Assembly (NCBI GenBank): GCA_964351855.1
Contig: CAYGQD010000338.1
Span: 1-5,280, forward strand
Origin: JBCDHN01 sp964351855
GTDB taxonomy: Bacteria > Verrucomicrobiota > Verrucomicrobiia > Verrucomicrobiales > DEV007
Length of the DNA stretch: 5,280 bases
Direction of reading: 5' to 3'
This document shows, in pieces, positions 1-5,280 of this stretch. The notes below the pieces were generated by a model, which had not been told where the DNA came from, made no database searches, and was given only the letters and a program-made list of their open reading frames with translations. The first letter of the stretch is position 1. Each line of letters opens with the position of its first letter. A program made the translations under genes and the position numbers.

Positions 1-60
1 ACCGGGATCTCCACCAAAGGAAGGTGGGAAATCCAGATTGAGATCGATTTCGATATCGCC
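1..60 (-). other. Acidic then Pro/Gly-rich stretch after the last repeat
   Basis: Residues 1741-1760 alternate Asp/Glu with Ile/Leu (D-I-E-I-D-L-N-L-D-F) and then turn to P-P-S-F-G-G-D-P-G. No N-D-A-P boundary and no new carrier strand follows T-V-V-V-T-G, so the repeat series pauses or ends here. It may be a linker to a different C-terminal domain or an anchoring or secretion region beyond position 1. That is inference; no such signal is visible. Confidence 0.45.
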
Positions 61-3000
61 CTGACCGGTTACGACCACGGTCGCCGTCGCGGAAGAAGTT
101 CCCCCGTCATCATCGGTAATTTGGTAGGTGAACGTATCGCTAAAGGTTTCACCCGCAGCCAAGCTCTGAAGGAACGCAGACTGTCGTGAATCATAGGTAA
201 AGCTTCCATCCGCCGCCGCAGTCACAATCGCGCCGAAATCACTTCGCCCGGTCAGTCCGGCACCTTGGATCCCGGTGACGGTCAGTTGGTCGAGATGTTG
301 GCTGCCAATCACGGCGGCATCGTTCGGATGACTCGCATCGGTATTGGCCGGATCAGTGTCGTTCAGAAGAAGGCCGCTCGCCCGATCCACCGTGAGCAAA
401 GCGTCTTCATTCGCGGCGTAACTGCTGTCAGCAACTGCGGTAGGCGCGACGTTCGTGACCGTTGTAACAACTTGAGCCACGACGCTCGACGCATTGGTTG
501 GAATCGCTCCGGACGCCAGTTGGGCGACCTCGGCGTCGGACAACGCCCGACTGTAGATCCCGATATCGTCCATCGATCCGTCGATGCTTTGGGTGCCGCC
601 GCCCCGCCCGAGCAGTAGCAAATCAGCCGTATTGGAAAGCCCCTCGCCGTGAGGATAGGAAACCGTGTGGTTCAACACGCCGTCGATGTACTCTTTCGAA
701 CTGCCGTTATCCATCACGTAGGTCACATGATGCCAGTTGCCGTCGAGCACGTTGTCTCCGGTTCCACGGTGGTTATTCCGGTTATGAACTCCGCCCGCTC
801 CCGGCGTGTTGGTATCAGTCCGGGTTCCGATTTCAGACGTGTTGGAGTCCCGATTGACCATCCAGGTGTTGGTTCCATTGGCCTCGCTTCCCTTTCGAAT
901 GATCCGGACCCAATCCGAGTTCTCCGTCGCATCCGCTTTGATCCAGAACGACACCGTCAATTGATCGTTGAGAGCTTCGAGCGAGGCGGAATTGGCCACG
1001 CTTACGTAACCGCTCTGGTCGCCATCGATCGCTTGGCCGCCATTCAACGCGGCCGGGGTGTCGGCAACGTAGGTGAGCGCGCCGGAGATCACGCCGTCGT
1101 TGGCGTTCGCGGTGGCATCGGTCACATCGGCGGCATCGAAGTTGTAGTGCGCCTCCAGCTTGTAACCCAGCGTTTCCCAAACCTGGACGCTGACGGTGTA
1201 ATTGTCGGATGGGGTGCCGTCCGTGGCATCATCCGCGTAGGTGTGGACGAGGGTGAAATCACCCGTCAATGCATCGTAGGTGCCTTCGGCGGGCGTTAGA
1301 TTCGCCAAATCGATGACCTGAAGCGCGGTATCGTTCGGGTCGCCCCAATCTACGGTGATCGTGTAGCCATCGCCGTTGAAATCCACGTCATCGACTTTGC
1401 CGGAGAGCGTGGTGACAGCTCCTTCATTTTCATTGGTGATCGCCAGGTTTGCGAGAGCCGGCGCGTCGTTCACCCCGCGGACCGTCATTGTGACTGTGGC
1501 GATATCGACCCCGGCAACCGCGTAGGATGAGTTGTCGAGGCGGACGGAATCCACGATCCCTCCGGAAACCCGTAAGGTGTCGGTTCGGTCTGAATAGGTG
1601 ACGATGCCAAGGCTGCTGATACTCGCGCCAAATTCACCGGTGCCGGAGTAGACCGGGTTCACGGTCCCGGGGTTGGTCAGATCCGGATCGACCCAAATAT
1701 CGATCGTATCCGCGCCTGCACCCACATTCATGCGGCCCAAAACGAGAGATGTCTGGCCCAAGGTGAAAAGTCCGGCTACCCGAAGTTCGTCTCCGCCGGG
1801 GATATCGACTCGAAGATCAGTGCCAGTAGCTTCCACTTCAAAGTCGGAATTTCCTCCTCCGGCAGGGTTGTTGAAGGAAAGACCTCCAGTTGCTTCCGCG
1901 TCCGGATTCTGGACGAGAAACGAGAACCAAACTTCACCGGTAAGCGGAGTGACGAGGTTCTGAGCCGTCGCCCGGAAATCAAAATAGTTCCCCTGGAATG
2001 CTTGTCCGGACCCGGTTTGATCCACGTTGTAGTTCGGGTAGGTCAAATCGTTTGCGACGACGGAGATGGTACCCGTGCCTCTCCAGTTTCCGGTGAGTCC
2101 GGTTCCACCGCTGACGGTGTTGTCTCCGATCCCTCCCGGGCTCATGTCATTGGCATCCGCAATCACTGCGGCGCTGGTCGGCGATTGCCCATCGCTGAGG
2201 AAGTAGGTGAAGGTGTCGGTGGTGGTTTCACCCTCCTGAAGCGATTCAAACGCGGTCGTGGAATTCGGGTCGTAGATCACGTTTTGACCGGAAACCGTTA
2301 CCGTAGCGCCTTTCGCACTGGTTCCGCTGGCAATGACCGTTTTGGTGCCATTGAGATCGAGTTCCGTATCGTTGGTGGTGACCGGAATCGTGACCGTGGA
2401 ACCATTTTCGTCCGCGTTCGCCACGTCATCATTCGCGATGGGCAGATCGTTCACGCCCGTGGCCGTAATCGTCAAGGTGGCGGTATTGGTAGCGCCAGCA
2501 TCATCACTCAATGTGTAGGTGAAGACTTCCTCTTCGATCTGGCCGGGGTTCAGGGCGTCGCCCACGACGTAGCGATAGGAACCATCGGCCCCGATCGTCA
2601 GCGTGCCGTGATTCCCATTGATGACGGTGCCGTCCGCACTGGTGGTTCCCGCCAGAACGGCTTGATTCGCACCCGCATTGAAGTTGATCTGGCTGACCAC
2701 GATGTCGGTTGCCGCGCCCGTATTGACGGTATCGGTGCCATCGACGTCGTTGTCTGCTGGCGAGGCTAGCACGAACGTGCCCGCAACATTCGGATCAACG
2801 CTCACGGAACCGTCCGTGGTATCATCCACCTCAAGGCCTGCAACCCCAGCCAAGGTCCCGGTTCCTGAAAAGGCGTCCAGCGTGAATGCGGTCAATCTCG
2901 TATACAGGAGCGATCCTCCCTGGGTCGTATCCATTCCGCCCAACTGCGGACCGTAGTCCGTGTCAGAAATCGAGAGCGAAAAGTCGCCGATCCGATTTCC

Positions 3001-5280
3001 GAATTCGTCCAGCGGGTAAACGGTAACGGCATCTCCCGGTTGCCCCCCGGGAGTGCTGATTTCGCCAAAGAAGAACGCGGTTTCAAGATCGTTGACCGTG
3101 GTTCCAAGCGTGAACTTGGTCGTTCCAGCATTTGTTGTCAGATCGCTGAGAACCAATCCGGACAAGGCTTGGCTCATGTTGGAGCCCGTGGCATCGTTGT
3201 CAGCCCGGTAGGGCCCGGCGCCATTCGAGGTGGCGGCGACGGCCCCGTTCAGGTTGGTGAACGTTACCCCATCAACGGTGATCCGATTGAGGATCTGCTC
3301 ATTCTTGGGATCGGAAAATCCGTCAATCGTGCCACCAGTGGCTGGGCGGAGGCCTGAAAACGGTCCGCTATCAGGGACAATTACGTTCCCGGTTGCGTCG
3401 CTTCCGGCGATGGCATTGTTCACGCCACCAGCCTCAAGAGCCTGGTCGAAATCATTGGTTGCTACCGGCGCGTCGTTCGTTCCGTTCACGTCGATCCTCA
3501 GCGTTGTGGCCGCGGTCGTGCCCGTGGTGATCTCCAGATTATCGACCGTCGCGGTGACGTTGCGCCCCCCTGTCCGGCTCGCAAAAGCGAACGTATGGGC
3601 GTCGCTTGCGGAGAAACTGCCGACGTCCACATTCGTGAAAATGGCAACTCCATCGACGCTGAAGGTAGCGCCGTCAGTCGGGTTCCAGCTTACCTCGACT
3701 GCGAGCGTGCGGGTTTCCCCGTCGTCCATCACCTGCTGGTTCAGGGTCGCCGCATCGACGTTGTTCACGGAAACGGCGTATTGTCCCAGATTGACATTGA
3801 TTTCAAAGGCAAGGTGATTCACTCCGCCCCAGCCAGCTTCCGATCCAACTGCGGTTGGTGCCGGAATTGCTCCGTAGCTGAAGCTGACTCCGTCGGCCGG
3901 CTGATTGGTGTCGCCTGTGTCGTCAAAGGTGAGATCGAAGGTCGCAGACCATCCCTCCGATGATCCAACCAATGAAGGAATCCGGTAAACGCCTCTGCCA
4001 TTATTGACGCCGTTTTCAATCAGCCGAACCTGGCCCGCCTCGACCACGGCTCCGTTATTGAGCGAACTTCCGTCGCCCAAATCGGTGGTTCCATCAGCGA
4101 CACTGAAACTTTGCACGTAGCGGGCGCCGTCGGAAATCGTGTAGGTAAATTCGTCGATCTCCAGATCAACATCATCCAGAGGATCTACCGCAGCGTCGTC
4201 CAGTTCATAGATGTAGGAACCGTCCGGATGGATGGTCAGAGTGCCGTATTGACCATCGACTTGAATGGCTCCGTCAACCGCTCCGCCAGCGTTCGTTCCA
4301 AACGGCGTTCCACCGCCGGTGTAGGCCACGTCAATCACCGAAACACTTCCATCGTGAGGAGCCGGGATGTCGTCGCTATCCACATCGATGTCGGCCATGT
4401 CATTGGCGCTGGCTAACGCACCACCCATGACGTTCCCTGAAGTCGTCTGGGTTTCGCCAGTATCGGTTCCGCCCGTCTCTGTGATGGTATTGGTATCCGG
4501 ATTGGCGATCGGGGCGTCATTCACGCCAGTCACGGTCACGGTCACGGTTGCTGAATCTGCTCCGATTGCCGCATAAGCGGAATTGTCGAGACGGACTGCA
4601 TCCACGATACCGCCCTGGCGGCCAGCAGCGCCGTTGTTCGGATTCCAAGTCTCAACTCCGACGCTGGTGATGTTCGCCACGGTGCCTGTTCCGGAGAAGA
4701 CAGGGGTTGCGATGCCGTCGGTGGTAAAATCAGGGTCGACCCAGACATCCACCTGACCCGTGCCCGTGTTCATGCGTCCGGCAACAAGATGAGTCGTCCC
4801 CAAGGTAAAGACTCCGGAGACAATTCCGCCGCCACCGGGAATACCGACCTCCAAATTCGTGCCATTTGCCACAACGCTGAACGGAGCGTCAATTTCACCG
4901 CTTCCCACATTGAAGGCGATGCCGCCCCTCGCCGTTGCATCAGGATTTTGCACGAGGTAGGAGAACCAAATCTCTCCAGTGAGCGTGGAATCAAGGGTAG
5001 CCGATGTCACTCGGACACGACTGAAGTCCCCCTGATAAGCTTGCCCGGTCCCCGATGAAAGGTTGTATCCCGCGTAGGTCAAATCGCCTGAAATCGGGAA
5101 AATGGTGCCGGTGCCGTTGATAAAGTTGCCCGCGCCGACTCCAGCATCCTGTCCCTGGGTGTTGGCCCCGGTATTCAGGCCGTCGGAATCGATGATCACC
5201 GCTGCATTCGGCGGTGTTTGTCCATCGGCTACAAAGTAGGTGAAGGTATCGGTTGTCGTTTCACCCTTTGCCAGATACTC
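1..5280 (-). CDS. Giant multidomain adhesin-like surface protein (internal fragment, both ends outside the window)
   Basis: The minus-strand frame whose first codon is 5280-5278 (GAG) runs for 1760 codons to position 1 without a stop. Residue numbers in all entries count from that codon. The frame reads as six consecutive beta-sandwich repeats, five with an inserted second domain. Repeat boundaries are marked by G-V-N-D-A-P (252-257), G-T-N-D-A-P (600-605), G-V-N-D-L-P (942-947), G-V-N-D-A-P (1269-1274) and N-V-A-P (1610-1613). The composition is acidic and rich in Asp, Thr, Gly and Asn, with 10 Lys and no Cys seen. Such proteins are normally exported by type I secretion or Sec and act outside the cell in adhesion, matrix formation or glycan binding. 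No signal peptide, secretion signal or anchor lies in the window, so route and partner are unknown. The role is inferred from domain types. Phase is continuous throughout, so I see no pseudogene. Confidence 0.95.
61..441 (-). other. Unit 6: cadherin-like repeat without insert
   Basis: Residues 1614-1740. The repeat begins T-A-V-A-D-S-S-Y-A-A-N-E-D-A-L-L-T-V (1614-1631), followed by G-L-L-L-N-D-T-D (1636-1643), D-G-S-F-T-Y-D (1691-1697) and L-A-A-G-E-T-F-S-D-T-F-T-Y (1707-1719). The closing part Q-I-T-D-D-D-G-G-T-S-S-A-T-A-T-V-V-V-T-G (1720-1739) continues directly, without an insert. At about 127 residues it serves as an internal reference for the normal carrier size. N-E-D-A-x-L-x-V and L-x-N-D-T-D are standard for this repeat class. 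Confidence 0.85.
442..1458 (-). other. Unit 5: PKD-like repeat split by a LamG_3-type insert
   Basis: Residues 1275-1613. PKD hallmarks are Y-T-I-T-V-D-W-G-D (1306-1314), F-T-L-V-H-T-Y-A-D-D (1342-1351) and D-N-Y-T-V-S-V-Q-V (1359-1367). The final strand S-V-V-A-Q-V-V-T-T-V-T-N-V-A-P comes only at about 1599-1613. In standard PKD domains 'Y-T-V-x-V-x-V-x-D' leads into 'x-x-V-x-V-x-N-V-A-P' within about 10 residues. Here about 230 residues intervene, carrying a LamG_3 domain (1374-1590). The switch from cadherin/VCBS to PKD fold also changes the boundary signature from N-D-A-P to N-V-A-P. Confidence 0.8.
511..1161 (-). other. LamG_3-type (laminin G-like / concanavalin A fold) domain, insert of unit 5
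   Basis: Residues 1374-1590. Family landmarks in order are K-L-E-A-H-Y-N-F-D (1374-1382), A-N-A-N-D-G-V-I-S-G (1391-1400), G-Y-V-S-V (1424-1428), LTVSFWIKADA (1441-1451), W-V-R-I-I-R-K-G (1457-1464), GNWHHVTYVMD (1514-1524) with Y-I-D-G (1531-1534), and SMDDIGIYSRALSDAEVAQL (1569-1588). The last is the typical 'I-D-D-V-R-I-Y-x-R-A-L-S-x-x-E-V-x-x-L' ending. Length of about 217 residues is usual. This is the most confidently recognised insert. Four of the ten lysines of the window and an H-N-R-N-N-H-R segment (1499-1505) fall here, making it far more basic than the rest of the chain. Confidence 0.9.
1459..2232 (-). repeat. Diverged composite repeat, copy B
   Basis: Residues 1017-1274, the counterpart of copy A at 4510-5265. 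Both copies contain host strands on both sides of the LamG-like domain, so the unit duplicated was insert plus carrier and not the insert alone. Confidence 0.8.
1531..2160 (-). other. LamG/concanavalin A-like jellyroll domain B (insert of unit 4)
   Basis: Residues 1041-1250. It follows domain A landmark by landmark: N-D-L-T-Y-P-N-Y-N (1077-1085), PLTGEVWFSFLVQNPDA (1112-1128), F-E-V-E and L-R-V-D-I-P (1148-1161), FTLGQTSLVLGRMN (1172-1185), IDIWVDPD (1193-1200) and GGIVDSVRLDN (1240-1250). It differs by small insertions and deletions. The two copies are strongly alike at the landmarks but use different synonymous codons, so the duplication is not recent. No substrate can be assigned. Confidence 0.75.
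2440..3465 (-). other. Unit 3: VCBS-type repeat with an insert near its N-terminus
   Basis: Residues 606-947. The repeat opens with the classic VCBS start ALEAGGVNNAIAGSDATGNV (614-633). In ordinary repeats a 'L-x-N-D-x-D-V-D-x-G-D-T' segment follows at once. Here the equivalent P-A-D-N-D-V-D-G-T-D-T appears only at 841-851, after about 200 extra residues. The remainder is normal: H-G-T-L-T-I-G-A-D-G-S-Y-R-Y (891-904), E-V-F-T-Y-T-L-S-D-D (918-927) and TATLTITATGVNDLP (933-947). The gap between F-T-Y and the last strand is short here, so this repeat shows what an unsplit C-terminal half looks like. Confidence 0.85.
2821..3381 (-). other. Unassigned beta-rich domain inserted in unit 3, possibly exosortase-associated type
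   Basis: Residues 634-820; the C-terminal limit could be as late as about 840. Visible segments are ILNRITVDGVTFTNLNGAV (663-681), A-D-N-D-A-T-G-S-N-M-S-Q-A-L (693-706), T-K-F-T-L-G-T-T-V-N-D-L-E-T-A-F-F-F-G-E-I (721-741), DAVTVYPLDEFGNRIGDFSL (750-769) and LLYTRLTAFTLDAFSGTGTL (791-810). 'F-F-F-G-E-I ... D-A-V-T-V-x-x-L-D-x-x-G-N-x-I-G' recalls the extracellular domain of some exosortase-dependent surface proteins, from memory only. It is predicted all-beta, without Cys. Function is unknown, and it resembles neither domains A and B nor the lectin-like insert. Confidence 0.5.
3466..4509 (-). other. Unit 2: VCBS-type repeat split by a lectin-like insert
   Basis: Residues 258-605. The repeat opens with I-A-N-P-D-T-N-T-I-T-E-T-G-G (258-271), then the Asp-rich D-I-D-V-D-S-D-D segment. 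The VCBS core Y-G-T-L-T-I-H-P-D-G-S-Y-I-Y-E-L follows and then the strand E-F-T-Y-T-I-S-D-G-A ending at residue 386. The closing strand TTLRIDVNGTNDAP is at 592-605. Residues 387-587 are a separate domain inserted between these last two strands. Y-G-T-L-T-x-x-x-D-G-S-Y-x-Y is the diagnostic VCBS element. VCBS repeats are found in long adhesins and are generally thought to be Ca-stabilised spacers. Confidence 0.85.
3520..4122 (-). other. L-type-lectin-like (concanavalin A-fold) domain, insert of unit 2
   Basis: Residues 387-587. Landmarks are V-R-L-I-E-N-G-V-N-N-G-R-G (418-430), W-S-A-T-F-D-L-T-F-D-D (444-454), A-D-G-V-S-F-S-Y-G (462-470), L-A-F-E-I-N-V (490-496), R-T-L-A-V-E-V-S-W (524-532), F-S-V-D-G-V-A-I-F-T-N (540-550) and H-T-F-A-F-A-S-R-T-G-G (562-572) ending in V-D-N-L-E-I (579-584). 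'F-x-x-x-F-D-L ... A-D-G-x-S-F-x-x-G ... A-x-R-T-G-G ... D-N-L-x-I' matches bacterial legume-lectin-like domains. A-D-G is where L-type lectins carry a sugar-binding Asp, so D463 is a candidate ligand residue (inference). It differs from domains A and B and is not a copy of them. Confidence 0.75.
4531..4548 (-). repeat. Three tandem copies of a hexanucleotide (CACGGT on the + strand)
   Basis: CACGGT occurs three times in direct succession on the + strand and encodes the alternating T-V-T-V-T-V of the closing strand of unit 1. The matching strand of unit 4 reads T-V-T-M-T-V with different codons. The perfect array is therefore local to this copy and probably reflects small slippage events. Confidence 0.6.
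4582..5190 (-). other. LamG/concanavalin A-like jellyroll domain A (insert of unit 1)
   Basis: Residues 31-233. Landmarks in order are G-D-L-T-Y-A-G-Y-N (65-73), LTGEIWFSYLVQNPDA (100-115), the paired core strands F-S-V-V and L-E-V-G-I-P (134-148), FTLGTTHLVAGRMN (158-171), VDVWVDPD (177-184) and GGIVDAVRLDN (223-233). The order 'W-F-S-x-L-V', 'T-H-L-V-x-G-R-M', 'D-x-W-V-D-P-D' and a final 'D-x-V-R-L/V' strand is what I associate with LamG-like jellyrolls in large secreted proteins of Verrucomicrobiota and Planctomycetota. Such domains often bind carbohydrate, but no ligand can be read from the sequence. It is clearly paralogous to domain B (residues 1041-1250). Confidence 0.75.

Larger units (their letters stand above)
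1459..2439 (-). other. Unit 4: complete cadherin-like repeat split by LamG-like insert B
   Basis: Residues 948-1274. The repeat begins I-A-N-D-D-V-A-N-A-D-E-N-G-S (948-961) and continues with I-P-V-T-T-N-D-T-E-L-D (965-975), the typical N-terminal strands and Ca-type N-D/D-x-D turn of tandem cadherin-like repeats. It then has V-I-Y-D-P (1001-1005) and GETTTDTFTYFLSDG (1017-1031). The closing strand IATVTMTVRGVNDAP is at 1260-1274. Residues 1041-1250 form the inserted LamG-like domain B. This is the complete counterpart of unit 1 and shows what the missing N-terminal part of unit 1 should look like. Confidence 0.85.
4510..5265 (-). repeat. Diverged composite repeat, copy A (F strand + LamG-like insert + G strand)
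   Basis: Residues 6-257 align end to end with residues 1017-1274, from the GETTTDTFTYF segment to GVNDAP. The start points are 1011 codons apart and the final LDN motifs 1017 codons apart, so copy B is six residues longer. Nucleotide matches are interrupted mostly at third codon positions, which indicates an old duplication under protein-level selection. Confidence 0.8.
4510..5280 (-). other. Unit 1: cadherin-like repeat, C-terminal part, split by LamG-like insert A
   Basis: Residues 1-257. The window opens inside a cadherin-like repeat. Residues 6-20 read GETTTDTFTYFVADG, the penultimate strand and turn of this fold. The closing strand follows only at residues 244-257 (ATVTVTVTGVNDAP). Ordinary repeats of this kind have about 5-15 residues between these elements. 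Here there are more than 220, occupied mainly by LamG-like domain A (31-233). The N-terminal strands lie upstream, beyond position 5280. By comparison with paralogous unit 4, about 60 further residues of this repeat should lie there. Confidence 0.8.

Noticed and set aside
649..1299. Plus-strand open frame of 216 codons
   Set aside because: Antisense shadow of the LamG_3 and PKD coding region; no domain motif and no convincing start context.
2002..2769. Plus-strand open frame of 255 codons
   Set aside because: It lies entirely antisense to in-phase cadherin/VCBS/LamG coding sequence. Its translation is rich in Arg, Gly and Val with no recognisable domain, as expected for the complement of Asp/Thr/Gly-rich codons.
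3033..3053. GC-rich inverted repeat (CTCCCGG / CCGGGAG with a 7-base loop) as a possible terminator
   Set aside because: It lies in the middle of the open frame, encoding Pro/Gly residues around 742-750, and no T-run follows on either strand. Best explained by chance from Pro and Gly codons.
3230..3817. Plus-strand open frame of 195 codons and the overlapping frames near it
   Set aside because: These overlap each other and the minus-strand lectin-like and VCBS coding sequence, whose motifs are unmistakable. Low-complexity Ser/Val/Ala translations suggest shadow frames.
4740..4780. In-frame Met codons, such as M170 in G-R-M-N, as possible starts of a shorter gene
   Set aside because: They lie within conserved jellyroll strands, with coding signal continuing upstream and no spacer or ribosome binding site context.
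1..5280. Possible frameshifts or gene boundaries within the window
   Set aside because: Residue numbering counted through the translation agreed with the nucleotide coordinates at every landmark checked, and motifs stay in one frame from 5280 to 1.
1..5280. A hidden multi-gene system, CRISPR array, RNA gene or mobile element
   Set aside because: There is no non-coding gap, no short regularly spaced identical repeats, no terminal inverted repeats and no tRNA- or rRNA-like segment. The repeats present are diverged protein-coding modules.

Overview
The whole window is the interior of one gene. Read on the minus strand from position 5280 down to position 1, all 1760 codons are open: no stop, no frameshift, and neither the true start nor the true stop is inside. 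The domain signatures stay in phase from end to end. The many shorter open frames on both strands are shadows of this one frame and are not annotated.

The product is part of a giant secreted or surface-anchored repeat protein of the bacterial adhesin type. It is built from cadherin-like, VCBS-like and PKD-like beta-sandwich repeats. The boundaries carry the usual G-x-N-D-A-P signature (N-V-A-P after the PKD-like unit). Five of the six repeats carry a second domain of about 190-220 residues, mostly a concanavalin A/LamG-type jellyroll. In order from the N-terminal side (high coordinates to low): (1) tail of a cadherin-like repeat with LamG-like insert A; (2) VCBS repeat with an L-type-lectin-like insert; (3) VCBS repeat with an unassigned insert near its N-terminus; (4) cadherin-like repeat with LamG-like insert B, a paralogue of unit 1; (5) PKD-like repeat with a LamG_3-type insert; (6) a cadherin-like repeat without insert, followed by a short acidic and Pro/Gly-rich stretch leading out of the window.

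In four of the five loaded repeats the insert sits at the same place, between the penultimate strand (F-T-Y-x-x-S-D-G or equivalent) and the last strand (A-T-V-T-V-T-V-x-G). Successive repeat boundaries are therefore evenly spaced at 327-348 residues, although the domains differ. The chain is acidic, rich in Asp, Thr, Gly and Asn, has only 10 lysines, and has no cysteine in my reading. This fits a calcium-stabilised extracellular protein.

Organism: the DNA is moderately GC-rich. This mix of LamG-like, lectin-like and exosortase-associated-looking domains in giant proteins is familiar from Verrucomicrobiota and Planctomycetota. That placement is an inference, not a demonstration. No RNA gene, mobile element, CRISPR array, promoter or terminator is supported. 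No multi-gene system can be seen; the interest lies in the nested domain architecture.
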